The notes: generated by a model not told the origin, from the letters alone. Positions 39,512 to 48,435 are shown, numbered from the stretch's first letter. The stretch is 64,000 bases of DNA from Bacteroidales bacterium (GCA_020860515.1 JAJBUG010000053.1:1-64000), one strand, 5' to 3'. Numbers and translations are program-made.

Positions 39512-40198
39512 TTACATGTGAAGTCCTCCTTGTGGTTCAAACGACCAACCTAAATCCTCTTGGTTTTTCATTCCAAATAACTGGCTCGGATGATCAGTCA
39601 TTTTTATTAGAACTTTTTGAACTTCTTTCCAATTTATGGGTTGGTTGGTGGTAGATTTGATTTTTTCACCAGGGGTAATATCTTCCCAATATGTTAAAGC
39701 TCTGGCAGGTACAATGCTTGATTGATTATACCTTTCCTCATAGCATCTTAACATATCCTCTAAAGAAAGGTATTTAGAAATATAAGCTAAATCTACAAAA
39801 TCCTTCATTCTTTCTCCTGAATGAGAAATAGCATTAAGTTTCATTGCAGCCAAATCTCTCATTGATGCCATTTCAATACCATCTACCTCTACTATGTCAT
39901 CAATCCAGGGATATCGATGAGCTAAAACATCTAATTTTACACCATTAATGGTACCATTAATGGTGTAATCACGACATTTAGAAATGGTAGCATTAAATTT
40001 TTTCTTTAACATCTCGGAAACATCGATAATATTAAAGTCAGTATCAGTAAATAAGTCTATATCTACACTGATACGATGTCCCATTTGGAGAGCTAAAGCT
40101 GTGCCACCAACTAATCTAAAATTGTTGAGTAAAGGTTCCCTTTGGAGAACTTTTATGAGTTCCAGTGTGTCTGGAGAAAGGGTTTGAGTTTGTAACAT
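39512..40198 (-). CDS. AbiEii-type nucleotidyltransferase toxin with GLHM tag
   Basis: The 228-residue protein has the AbiEii/DUF1814 nucleotidyltransferase signature: FRLVGGTALALQMGHR (GG at 31-32) and ISVDIDLFTD (Asp46, Asp48). A helical second domain with SMRDLAAMKLNAISHSGERM and FVDLAYISKYLSLE follows. In type IV toxin-antitoxin systems this protein is the toxin. Unusually, its end reads FEPQGGLHM, the same terminal GGLHM as the accessory protein at 9814-10470. It overlaps the upstream gene by 46 bp, typical of a coupled antitoxin-toxin pair. Confidence 0.85.
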   Translation of the reverse strand: MLQTQTLSPDTLELIKVLQREPLLNNFRLVGGTALALQMGHRISVDIDLFTDTDFNIIDVSEMLKKKFNATISKCRDYTINGTINGVKLDVLAHRYPWIDDIVEVDGIEMASMRDLAAMKLNAISHSGERMKDFVDLAYISKYLSLEDMLRCYEERYNQSSIVPARALTYWEDITPGEKIKSTTNQPINWKEVQKVLIKMTDHPSQLFGMKNQEDLGWSFEPQGGLHM

Positions 40199-40470
40199 TG
40201 CATTTCTTCTTTATTAATTTTAAATACATTAGATACAAAATTGGCATCAAAAGAATCAAGGTTTTTAATCTTCTTTATTGAATCCTTGACGCCTTCTACA
40301 CCATACATATTAAGAATGGCGTACCAATCATTGTAATCGCCACGTTGTACTACTCTTTCTACAACTCTTTGTTGCATCTGTTTCCAGTCAAAAGAGTTGT
40401 AATCATATTCCCAAAGCAGTGAAGGACTTACTTTGGCATTGGGATAATATACGTAATCTTCAAAAAACAT
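40153..40470 (-). CDS. Probable antitoxin of the AbiEii pair (DUF6922-like)
   Basis: The 105-residue protein begins MFFEDYVYYPNAKVSPSLLW. It has the pattern of small partners of Bacteroidetes AbiEii proteins: LSP-like SPSLLWEYDYNSFDWKQM, then ERVVQRGDYNDWYAILNMYG, and VSNVFKINKEEMQCYKLKPF. It would repress the operon and neutralise the toxin. The ATG at 40470 is preferred over an upstream TTG because the promoter at 40488-40519 gives a leader of normal short length. It overlaps the toxin gene. Confidence 0.75.
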   Translation of the reverse strand: MFFEDYVYYPNAKVSPSLLWEYDYNSFDWKQMQQRVVERVVQRGDYNDWYAILNMYGVEGVKDSIKKIKNLDSFDANFVSNVFKINKEEMQCYKLKPFLQTHWNS

Positions 40471-40487
40471 TGTAGTGACTTGTTTAT

Positions 40488-40519
40488 GCAAATTTACAAT
40501 AAATTTCTATACTATACAA
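40488..40519 (-). promoter_or_regulatory. Bacteroidetes promoter for the AbiE pair
   Basis: On the minus strand: TTG (40519-40517), 20 bp, TAAATTTGC (40496-40488). Confidence 0.75.
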
Positions 40520-40547
40520 CTAAATAACAAATTTCTTTTGATTTATG

Positions 40548-42692
40548 CTATTGGAACTTAAGTCTTTCTTTGAGGTAGGTGTTGCGGTTGATGGCAGGGT
40601 TGTTGCGAACTGCGTAAGCGATTTGGCGGTCATCACCCACAAGCACACAGAGCTTCTTGGCTCGTGTCAGTGCAGTGTATAGTAAATTGCGTTGGAGCAT
40701 CACATAATGCTCACTCGTAATTGGTATTACCACTACCGGATATTCCGAACCCTGCGACTTATGTATAGTAGTGGCATAAGCCAAATCCAATTCCTTGATG
40801 TCATCCTCTCTGTATTCAACAGAAGTCGATCCAAATTTGACCACAAGCATATTCTCTTTGGGATTGGCCAGTGTCACCACGCCCACATCTCCATTGAACA
40901 CACCTTTCTTGTAGTTATTTTTAATCTGCATCACTCGATCATTTTTGCGATACACCGTGTTACCACATTTCACATCATTGCCATCAGACGGATTGAGCTG
41001 GGATTGAATCAGCCCATTCAGAGCATCACATCCACTTGGACCTTTGCGCATGGGTGTCAGTACTTGTATGTCATAGCTTTCCTCCTCAGTGTAATTCTGT
41101 AGCCTACCACTTACCAGTGACAATATTTCATTTGGTACATCAGTACGATCCTTGGAAATAAAAAAGAAATCTTTGCTGGTATTCGACAGATAAGGAGTAT
41201 AACCATTATTTACTCGGTGAGCATTCGTGATGATGCTGCTCTGAGCTGCTTGGCGAAAGATCTGAGTTAGCCTTACCACTGGCATAGTGCCACAATCAAT
41301 CAAGTCGCGCAACACGCATCCAGCACCGATGCTTGGCAACTGGTCCACATCACCCACAAAAATTATTTTCATCCTCGACGGCACAGCATCAAGAAGTGAA
41401 TGCATAAGCCGCAGGTCAATCATAGAACATTCATCCAATATCAGTACATCGCCATCAATCGGATTGTCTGCATTGCGTGAAAATTTGCCTGTTTGATTGG
41501 ATTCCAGCAAACGATGAATGGTCTTGGCTGGATAACCAGTGGATTCCTCCATTCTCTTTGCAGCCTTTCCAGTGGGAGCTGCCATTTGCACATACAGGCC
41601 ATTGGCTTTCATTGCGGCGAGTATGCCTTTGACCACTGTGGTCTTTCCTGTGCCAGGCCCACCAGTAATAATCAGAATCTTCGATTGCAACGCCATCCTT
41701 ATTGCTTCTTGCTGCTGTTCGCTATAGGAGATTGAAGCTCCCTCAAACGAATATGACAGCACAACTTTTGTTCCTTTGTTTATTCCTGACCCAAGGACAA
41801 AAGGCTCGTCAAGGATAGCATGAAGATGAGTGGCTATTTCTGTCTCGGCTTGGTAAAGTGAGTTGATGTAAATCCGCTCTCCATCGATCACCCATGTCAT
41901 GGTTTTCTTGTCAAGTTCTGCCTCGATATTGGGTGTAGAGGCTTCTTCTAATTTCAAAAGTGAAAGAGTATTCTTTATCAGCTGATCGCGATACAAAAAG
42001 GCATCCCCATGACTGCCCTCAGCTTCCTTTAATGCATAAAGGATGCCAGCTGAAATTCTAAAAGGCGATGATGGCTCGATTCCTAATTTAAGAGCTACCT
42101 CGTCGGCACGAATGAATCCAACGCCAACCATATCGTCGATTAGTCGGTATGGATTGGTTTTGATTGCTTCAACAGTCTTTTCACCGTATTTTTCGATGAT
42201 TTTCTTGGCCATTGCTTGCGACAGGCCAATTTCACCAATCAGCAACTCCTGCTCTTTGCGGTTATGAGAATGTTTGTTCCATTCTTCTGCTAATTGGCGA
42301 GCCTTAGCCTTTCCCAATCCAGGAACTTTAAGAAGAAGTGTGGGATTGTTCTCAATCACCCATTGCGTCTTTTCCCCAAATTGTTTTACCAATGCATGAG
42401 CTATCTTTGGTCCGATTCCGAATATTGGACCCTTTGACAAATATTGCTCAAAGCTTTCAAGCGAGGTGGGTTCCACCTCGGTATGGCGTGTGGTCTTGAA
42501 CTGACGGCCATACTGTGGGTGCGTCACCCAATCGCCTTCGAGCGAAAGAGCCATACCCTCCATCAAAGATGGGAAACTTCCTACTGCTATAAAGTCGCGC
42601 TTATGGTCATTGTCTCGACATTTCACCAATCGGTAGTCAGTACCAGGCTTGGTGTAAACGGCTTTATGAACGGTGCAAATTATGGTTTCCAT
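40548..42692 (-). CDS. recD2: RecD2-type SF1 DNA helicase
   Basis: The 714-residue helicase has an N-terminal OB-like domain, tandem helix-hairpin-helix motifs (IFGIGPKIAHALVKQFG, VPGLGKAKARQLAEEW), Walker A ITGGPGTGKTTVVKG near 340, Walker B DVLILDECSMIDL, and late helicase motifs including ATTIHKSQGSEYPVV. This is the RecD2/YrrC arrangement, which unwinds 5' to 3' and does not need RecBC. It may process transferred DNA or help recombination. The start at 42692 is chosen because a promoter lies at 42722-42752. A longer frame would begin upstream of that promoter. It is transcribed separately from the transfer operon that ends just before it. Confidence 0.92.
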   Translation of the reverse strand: METIICTVHKAVYTKPGTDYRLVKCRDNDHKRDFIAVGSFPSLMEGMALSLEGDWVTHPQYGRQFKTTRHTEVEPTSLESFEQYLSKGPIFGIGPKIAHALVKQFGEKTQWVIENNPTLLLKVPGLGKAKARQLAEEWNKHSHNRKEQELLIGEIGLSQAMAKKIIEKYGEKTVEAIKTNPYRLIDDMVGVGFIRADEVALKLGIEPSSPFRISAGILYALKEAEGSHGDAFLYRDQLIKNTLSLLKLEEASTPNIEAELDKKTMTWVIDGERIYINSLYQAETEIATHLHAILDEPFVLGSGINKGTKVVLSYSFEGASISYSEQQQEAIRMALQSKILIITGGPGTGKTTVVKGILAAMKANGLYVQMAAPTGKAAKRMEESTGYPAKTIHRLLESNQTGKFSRNADNPIDGDVLILDECSMIDLRLMHSLLDAVPSRMKIIFVGDVDQLPSIGAGCVLRDLIDCGTMPVVRLTQIFRQAAQSSIITNAHRVNNGYTPYLSNTSKDFFFISKDRTDVPNEILSLVSGRLQNYTEEESYDIQVLTPMRKGPSGCDALNGLIQSQLNPSDGNDVKCGNTVYRKNDRVMQIKNNYKKGVFNGDVGVVTLANPKENMLVVKFGSTSVEYREDDIKELDLAYATTIHKSQGSEYPVVVIPITSEHYVMLQRNLLYTALTRAKKLCVLVGDDRQIAYAVRNNPAINRNTYLKERLKFQ

Positions 42693-42721
42693 AGTTGAAG
42701 CGTTTATTAGGTTTAACACTA

Positions 42722-42752
42722 CAAAGTTACGAAATAATATCCACATTTGCAA
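42722..42752 (-). promoter_or_regulatory. Bacteroidetes promoter for recD2
   Basis: On the minus strand: TTG (42752-42750), 20 bp, TAACTTTG (42729-42722). Confidence 0.8.
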
Positions 42753-42771
42753 GAGTTTAACCAATTATTTT

Positions 42772-44037
42772 TCAAGAATTTTCTAAGGTTGAAAGTATGT
42801 TTTCAAGCCTCATTCTTTCAGCCTCGGATTGCATATAGGATTGCGTGGTTTGTTTAAGCCCGAGCAACGCTCCTATCAGCAGGGTCAAAAGACTTACCCA
42901 CACCGCTACCTTAAGAGTGGTTGATTGGAGTATTCTTTTGGCCCAATACACAGGCATATCCCATAGATAATGTTTCAATGGTTGATCCAGATCTATTTTG
43001 GGAGGCAATTGCTTGGCTCCTGACACAGTGGCTATAGCAATCTGATAAGCCTCATCAGTCCAGACTTCGCTCCATTGACTCAACTTTATGTCAAGCAGCT
43101 TATCCAATTCTACTTTAGTTATCCCTGGAATATTCGCGTGATTGCTTATGGCGTTGGTGAATTGGCGCAACCGTTCTTCCACTGCATTGATGGCTCCAGA
43201 TCGATCTTCCTCTATGGTTTTCTTTTGGTATTCAATTCGCCGTTTGGCATCTGCAAGTTCCAGTTGAGTGTTTAAGAGAATATTGGCAGATTCCCATTCT
43301 GAGATGCTGAGTTTCTTGGTAAGCCATCCTCTCAAACCTTTAGGATTAGGTATAGCCACTAATTTCTTCTTTTCAATATCTTTTTCTAAAGCAGTTATTT
43401 CATCGGTCAACTTCTTTTTCTTATTCTCCAGGTCTCTAAGGCATTTTATTAGCCATACTTGATCATTATTTTTGATTAAGATTTGTTTCCTTATGGATTC
43501 AAGTTCCTTCTTGGCATCGGTCAATTCATCTTCTGGCATTTCATCAATTAGGTCAGGCTTAGGTTCAGGAATAGTTTCTGGTTCAGTTTCCTTATTAGAT
43601 GATTCTTCTTGTGCTGATTCATCTATTACTTCTTCGTACTCTTTTGTTTCACTCTCCGATAACCAGCGTTCAATTATTGCCTCCTGTTGCTCGGGTGTCA
43701 AGCCTTCGGGTATTTCATCTCCCTCTTTGATGGATTCAATGTCAATTTCATGAGTAGGTTCGCCTATTTGTGTTGGGTTCTTGATTAATATCGAAGTATC
43801 GAACTTGACAAATGGATTTATATCATATTTGGGAAAATTGTCATTGCCAGAGTGTGTGATCATTGACAATCTTTCCATGCTATCTAAGCAACTTTGTACT
43901 GCTTCTTTCTCAAACTTAGTATCTGCGACAATTCGGTCTAACTTTTGATTGCGACGTTTGCTAAGATAGAGCCAAATAAATTTTGAGCTTTCGGGCAGTT
44001 CTTGCCATTTGATGTTGTCTAATGCGTCCTTATTCAT
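42772..44037 (-). CDS. Winged-helix, coiled-coil, tail-anchored protein
   Basis: The 421-residue protein begins with a small winged-helix-like domain (about 1-75: ESSKFIWLYLSKRRNQKLDR, EKEAVQSCLDSMERLSMI). Then come a long acidic stretch, a coiled coil (about 165-290, with LRDLENKKKKLTDEITALEK) and a globular helical part. A single C-terminal transmembrane helix AVWVSLLTLLIGALLGL (about 379-395) is followed by a short helical tail. There is no signal peptide, so the DNA-binding-like head faces the cytoplasm. It could tether DNA or the relaxosome to the membrane near the channel. It follows the lysozyme gene by 13 bp at the end of the transfer operon. Family not recognised. Confidence 0.7.
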   Translation of the reverse strand: MNKDALDNIKWQELPESSKFIWLYLSKRRNQKLDRIVADTKFEKEAVQSCLDSMERLSMITHSGNDNFPKYDINPFVKFDTSILIKNPTQIGEPTHEIDIESIKEGDEIPEGLTPEQQEAIIERWLSESETKEYEEVIDESAQEESSNKETEPETIPEPKPDLIDEMPEDELTDAKKELESIRKQILIKNNDQVWLIKCLRDLENKKKKLTDEITALEKDIEKKKLVAIPNPKGLRGWLTKKLSISEWESANILLNTQLELADAKRRIEYQKKTIEEDRSGAINAVEERLRQFTNAISNHANIPGITKVELDKLLDIKLSQWSEVWTDEAYQIAIATVSGAKQLPPKIDLDQPLKHYLWDMPVYWAKRILQSTTLKVAVWVSLLTLLIGALLGLKQTTQSYMQSEAERMRLENILSTLENS

Positions 44038-44050
44038 GTGTCTTTGAAGT

Positions 44051-44551
44051 TTAAGGTGTGTAAAGGAGTTCTAATTCTACTAATCTTCTGAGTTTTATGG
44101 ATCGGATGGGTTGGCCCCATGCGTGGCAATATTCCAAGTATAGTTCTTTGATATCACGATTGCCTGATTCTAATGCTACCAACAGTTTGCTTTTGGGATT
44201 CTTGCCATATCCAAGCAGGGCATAAGGACCAACATTGTAAGCCAATGCGGTTAATAGCCATGCGTCTTGGCCATAGTTGATAAACATCATGTGAAGCTTT
44301 TCGAGGTCGAGCCTGAGCAGAAGCTCTGCATGGTCAGGCGTTAGTTCTTGATTCGGCCAATAAGATTCATTGGGCAGGATTTTATGACCATAACCAATAT
44401 AATCGCCTTTGTTGTGATGCAATCCCTCAAAGTTTTTGCATATCAGTACTGCTCGCTCTCGCAAGTCTAAATCAAACAGGGTGTCGCCGTTCTGGCCGAC
44501 GGCACCCTGTGACATCAAAAGACACATCAGAATAATAATCAGTTGCTTCAT
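44051..44551 (-). CDS. Exported lysozyme-like (GH24) transfer protein
   Basis: The 166-residue protein has a signal peptide (MKQLIIILMCLLMSQGAVGQ) and a phage-lysozyme-type catalytic segment: CKNFEGLHHNKGDYIGYGHK with probable catalytic Glu42. DLEKLHMMFINYGQDAWLL and ALAYNVGPYALLGYG follow, as in GH24 muramidases. Type IV systems commonly include such an enzyme to open peptidoglycan. It is placed between the coupling-protein gene and the winged-helix gene, with a 94-bp gap upstream in which I see no gene. Confidence 0.82.
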   Translation of the reverse strand: MKQLIIILMCLLMSQGAVGQNGDTLFDLDLRERAVLICKNFEGLHHNKGDYIGYGHKILPNESYWPNQELTPDHAELLLRLDLEKLHMMFINYGQDAWLLTALAYNVGPYALLGYGKNPKSKLLVALESGNRDIKELYLEYCHAWGQPIRSIKLRRLVELELLYTP

Positions 44552-44645
44552 TTACAGTGTTGTGGAATGATAATCTTTGTTCATGTGTTAGAATTTAGTT
44601 GCACATTTGGTTTGTTATCCTTGGTTTCATATAGCTTCAAAAGTT

Positions 44646-46997
44646 TTAGCGAGCGTTTTCTTCGTTGAAGATGGCTCGTACCATGTTTTTTATGTCTTGG
44701 TTGACGCGTGCCATGTTTTCCTTTAAGATGCGTTCCTTTGCATCTTCACTGGGAAATTCGTAGTAAACTGGTAGAGGATAGTTTACGTAGTCCTTTTTCT
44801 CAGCTTCGATAGCCACATTATCATTTGCTGTTTTGCAATAATATTTCCTGGGATTGAATTCATCGGCCTTTTGCACATTAATAGAGCCTCTTAATCCGGT
44901 TTTGGTTTCAGTATAATCCTGAGCGATCTGTGCTACAACCCAGCCAGTAGGAAGGCTGGCTATCTTTGAAGGAGGTATAACATCTGCCATTTCCTCATTG
45001 ATATTTACACTCGTCTTTTCACGATCAATTGTTACACCCTTTTTCTTCTGCTTGTTCTTGCCAAACATTTCAGATAACCAATCCAAAGTTGCTTTGTCAC
45101 GGCATGAGCCAGCTATAACATTGGTAATAGTGGTGGTTATTTTTTCCATACCAGTTTCGCCATAATCTGCTTTCAACTGAGGCGTACTTTGAATTCCACC
45201 TACCACTGCTACTTTATTGCTTCGAGCTGTGCCTATAAGACGATCGAGTTTATTAAAGAAAAGCGTTGGAAGCTCATCCACAACTATAGCAACAGGATTG
45301 TTGTTACCCCCTCCAGAGTTTACTTCTGTTACAAGACGGTTTAGAATCAAGGCATTCAGTGCACTGTTTACGCTTTCCATCCTTGGGTCATTAGCAATGA
45401 TAAGATAACAAGGCTTTTTTGGATCAGAAATTTTAAGGTCAAAATCGTTGCCTTCCTTAGCGAAGATCCAGTATGCCTCTTTTGTACACAGAGTAGACAA
45501 GAAAACACGTGCAGTACCCATCATACCTTCAAGCTGTTCTTTGGCACCGCCAGTAAGAGCGCTTTGGAACGGTGCAATCAATGGAGCAACTTCTGGGTCG
45601 GTTTGTAATACCTCGAATATTGTTTCATAACTTTCCATCAAAAGCGACAGAGCATGAGGAAGATCGCTATATTGGCCAAGCCAATATGCTGGCTCTACTT
45701 GATGCTTTACTCTTAATTGATTCAATTCTTCTTTAAGTGTATCAGCCAAAGCCTCATTTTTCTTCTTTAGAGCCTCATTTATGGCATCGCTTAGTTGATG
45801 TGCCTTGTCGCGAATAGCTTTGTTGGCAAATACGCGACCAGTAGGACGAGTAATCTTTATATCTCGTGGTTGAGGCGCATCTTTATTAATGCCAGGTTTC
45901 CTTTTGGAAAGAGGCACATAATGATGCAGAATTGTTTCGAGTTCGGGGAACAATTCTCTGTTCTGTGCGTCATATGGCTTTTTGTTATAGTTGACAATAA
46001 ATGTAAACACTGCACCTACGATGTTTTGACCAGCGGTTTCAAAGAAAGCATCGTTGCCCGAACCCTTCTCTGCGCCCTTTTTAAGTGATGTAAGCAAGGT
46101 TTCCGCTGTTTCCACCGCTGCAGCTGTGTTGGGAATGTATTTCAATTGGATAGGATTTACTCTGCAACTATACTTTACATCTACGAAATTAATCATATTA
46201 AAGGTACAGTTAGGAGGCAAATTGCCTTCTCTTTCCGCTTTCTTGTATTGATAGTAGGTCATCTTCGCCAAAGATGGGAATTTGTAATCATACACCATCA
46301 AGGCGAACTTCTTTGCGCTCAATTGTCGAATAAACGGCTCGATTGCTGAGTAAGTTTTACCAGAGCCAGGAGTGCCTAAAACAAGTGTTCCACGATATGG
46401 ATTAAGAATATTAATCCACCCATCACGCATTCTCCCTTTATAGTAATACTTCATAGGAATGTTTACGCTACACTCATTGGTTTCCAGCTTTTCACATTGC
46501 TTAAAGCTTTCGTTCTCCCAGTTGTGCGGATCCTTCATGAATCCCTCTTTGATGTGCTTGGAGATTGCATCAAGGGCAGTGAGGATGAGAGCCATGCCAT
46601 TGAAGCTGCAGAATATGTAAATCCATTCGCTCCAGCGGAAATAGAAGTGCTTCTCTCCGAAAGGATGATTGTAGCACCAAACTGATGCCACAACCATTAT
46701 GCCACCAATAAATAGCGGTAGCATTACCATAGTGTGAGCATTGAAATCCACCTTCTTCTTAGGCATAGCTCCGATTGACGCTATGCACACGAATATCAGA
46801 GTGAAGAGCTTGCTCCACCCCATGTGGTCGTTGCTGTAAATGTACCATCGCTTTAGTATGCTCTGGATTTCATATACCAGCCCGCTCCAGGAACCAAACC
46901 ATTCCGGATTGAAGACGTAGGCGAATACCTCCAGTAGAACACAAAGATATATGGCGCACCGAACTATGTTGAGCAATGATTTCGATGTTTCGTCCAT
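44646..46997 (-). CDS. VirD4-type coupling protein of the transfer system
   Basis: The 783-residue membrane ATPase has an N-terminal region with several transmembrane segments (about 8-28, 64-80, 86-110, 125-150). Walker A is VLGTPGSGKTYSAIEPF near 206-222, and Walker B is NPVAIVVDELPTLFF near 566-580. The downstream GGIQSTPQLKADYGETGM and AGSCRDKATLDWLSEMFG segments are typical of Bacteroidetes TraG/MobC-like coupling proteins. It would recruit the relaxase-DNA complex and any protein substrates to the channel, so it is the natural reader of a C-terminal translocation tag. It is 5 bp from the next upstream gene. Confidence 0.9.
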   Translation of the reverse strand: MDETSKSLLNIVRCAIYLCVLLEVFAYVFNPEWFGSWSGLVYEIQSILKRWYIYSNDHMGWSKLFTLIFVCIASIGAMPKKKVDFNAHTMVMLPLFIGGIMVVASVWCYNHPFGEKHFYFRWSEWIYIFCSFNGMALILTALDAISKHIKEGFMKDPHNWENESFKQCEKLETNECSVNIPMKYYYKGRMRDGWINILNPYRGTLVLGTPGSGKTYSAIEPFIRQLSAKKFALMVYDYKFPSLAKMTYYQYKKAEREGNLPPNCTFNMINFVDVKYSCRVNPIQLKYIPNTAAAVETAETLLTSLKKGAEKGSGNDAFFETAGQNIVGAVFTFIVNYNKKPYDAQNRELFPELETILHHYVPLSKRKPGINKDAPQPRDIKITRPTGRVFANKAIRDKAHQLSDAINEALKKKNEALADTLKEELNQLRVKHQVEPAYWLGQYSDLPHALSLLMESYETIFEVLQTDPEVAPLIAPFQSALTGGAKEQLEGMMGTARVFLSTLCTKEAYWIFAKEGNDFDLKISDPKKPCYLIIANDPRMESVNSALNALILNRLVTEVNSGGGNNNPVAIVVDELPTLFFNKLDRLIGTARSNKVAVVGGIQSTPQLKADYGETGMEKITTTITNVIAGSCRDKATLDWLSEMFGKNKQKKKGVTIDREKTSVNINEEMADVIPPSKIASLPTGWVVAQIAQDYTETKTGLRGSINVQKADEFNPRKYYCKTANDNVAIEAEKKDYVNYPLPVYYEFPSEDAKERILKENMARVNQDIKNMVRAIFNEENAR

Positions 46998-47002
46998 AAC
47001 GA

Positions 47003-47473
47003 CTATTTCTTTTGTAATTGAATTGTATTGAAGGGAGAATTGTCGGTTGCAATTGTGTACACTGGCAATATGGGATTGATTTGCTTATACTCTTTCGCCT
47101 CACTCCCCTTAATTGAATCCGCTGTTTCCGAATCTGAAACCACTGCTGTAGAATCTGCTTTAATTTTATTCTCACGTATAAGTGCTTCCAGTGCCTTGAA
47201 AGAATCGCCAAAGTATTCCTCAAATTCAGCCTTTACGTCCGATGGCAACGAGCCAGTGATATGCATGTAAGCACGAGTGTAATCTGTCTCTCCAAGCAAT
47301 GCTTCACCCACGGTTCGCACTATTGGCTTGTCGTTGGCTATCCACTCATAGCCAACATAGCCGCCAGTTGCCATCACGCCAAGAGCAAACACGGAGTTGA
47401 TGACCTTGCTAAGTGAGCCTATTGCCTTGCCAGCCTCAGTGAAGAGTTGGGCTTTGCTTCCAAAACTTATCAT
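47003..47473 (-). CDS. Small membrane-anchored transfer-operon protein
   Basis: The 156-residue protein begins MISFGSKAQLFTEAGKAIGS. One hydrophobic segment VINSVFALGVMATGGYVGYE (about 24-43) precedes a largely polar domain with ALEALIRENKIKADSTAVVS. It has no cleavable signal. Predicted topology is a single membrane pass. It lies between the M23 gene and the coupling-protein gene with gaps of 5 bp on each side, so it is probably a partner of one of them. I do not recognise the family. Confidence 0.65.
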   Translation of the reverse strand: MISFGSKAQLFTEAGKAIGSLSKVINSVFALGVMATGGYVGYEWIANDKPIVRTVGEALLGETDYTRAYMHITGSLPSDVKAEFEEYFGDSFKALEALIRENKIKADSTAVVSDSETADSIKGSEAKEYKQINPILPVYTIATDNSPFNTIQLQKK

Positions 47474-47478
47474 AACAG

Positions 47479-48429
47479 TTAAACTCTAAGAGTGAATGAC
47501 TGATCTTCCGCTAAATTTTCCAATGCTTCATTAAAGTTGCGCATAGCATCGCACCTCCCAGCTGCTCCTGCCAATATGCCTGAAATCGAAGCCTTTTTCT
47601 CCTCGTCGCTAAGATTCTTTGAGAAAAGGATGGATTTCAGATTCCTCACCTCGGAATTTTTGAGTTGAACACTGCGCATGGCTTCATCGCTTTCATAAGC
47701 ATAACTGAGAGTAACCAAACCATTCTTATTGATGTCTATCTTCGCACTTTCAGCCGATGCCATAAGTGAGGTAACATCCATATCCTTTAGTTTGGGCTTT
47801 GATGGCTTTGTTTCGTTAGCAATAAGAGTGTCTTGCTCAGATTGGGGTTTCACTGAATCAGTGTTTTGCTTTGGCATAGTAGTTGGAGCAGAATAATATG
47901 CCACATCGGTATCACTATATTTGCCAAGCAAATCTTTTTTGGTCTCGCCAGCTTTAACCACAGCCAAGCTCTTCAAAGAATTGCTTTCGAGCCATGCCAA
48001 ATATTCCATTGGGTCTTTATGTGCAAAACCAGATCCTTGGCTTGCAACTAATACCGACATGTGCAGATGTGCGCCTGTGCCCCTGCCAGTCTTGCCTGAC
48101 TTAGCTACTTCCTGGCCAGCAGTCACTACGTCGCCTTTCTGTACCGACACGCTATCCAAGTGGAGATATTTTACCCTCACCTTTGACCCATCTTCACGGT
48201 CATATTCAAGGGTGATACTTTTCCCGGCTGCGCCCTTGCCAATCTCGTCAACCGATACCACTGAGCCATTCTCAGTTGAGAACAAAGAAGTGCCAACTGG
48301 CATGGAAAAATCGGTGCCTTTGTGCATTTTCCAGTCGTGACTTACAGGATGTAATCTCCAGCCAAAAGGCGAGGTCATCACCATCTGATCACCATTGATA
48401 GGAAATGAAACATTCATGTTTTGATTCAT
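47479..48429 (-). CDS. M23 peptidase with module B, no signal peptide
   Basis: The 316-residue protein starts NQNMNVSFPINGDQMVMTSP and carries a complete M23 domain: FGWRLHPVSHDWKMHKGTDF (His and Asp of HxxxD near 35-39), VKYLHLDSVSVQKGDVVTAG, and GTGAHLHMSVLVAS with HxH near 119-121. The C-terminal part is module B (IDINKNGLVTLSYAYES, then ILFSKNLSDEEKK), also present at 12280 and 13426. It has no recognisable signal peptide, unlike the M23 protein at 37873. Placement in the transfer operon suggests wall remodelling during channel assembly. How it would reach the periplasm is unclear. Confidence 0.85.
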   Translation of the reverse strand: MNQNMNVSFPINGDQMVMTSPFGWRLHPVSHDWKMHKGTDFSMPVGTSLFSTENGSVVSVDEIGKGAAGKSITLEYDREDGSKVRVKYLHLDSVSVQKGDVVTAGQEVAKSGKTGRGTGAHLHMSVLVASQGSGFAHKDPMEYLAWLESNSLKSLAVVKAGETKKDLLGKYSDTDVAYYSAPTTMPKQNTDSVKPQSEQDTLIANETKPSKPKLKDMDVTSLMASAESAKIDINKNGLVTLSYAYESDEAMRSVQLKNSEVRNLKSILFSKNLSDEEKKASISGILAGAAGRCDAMRNFNEALENLAEDQSFTLRV

Positions 48430-48435
48430 AGCAGT

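Noticed and set aside
42693..42764. Upstream start for RecD2
   Set aside because: The extension lies across the promoter at 42722-42752.
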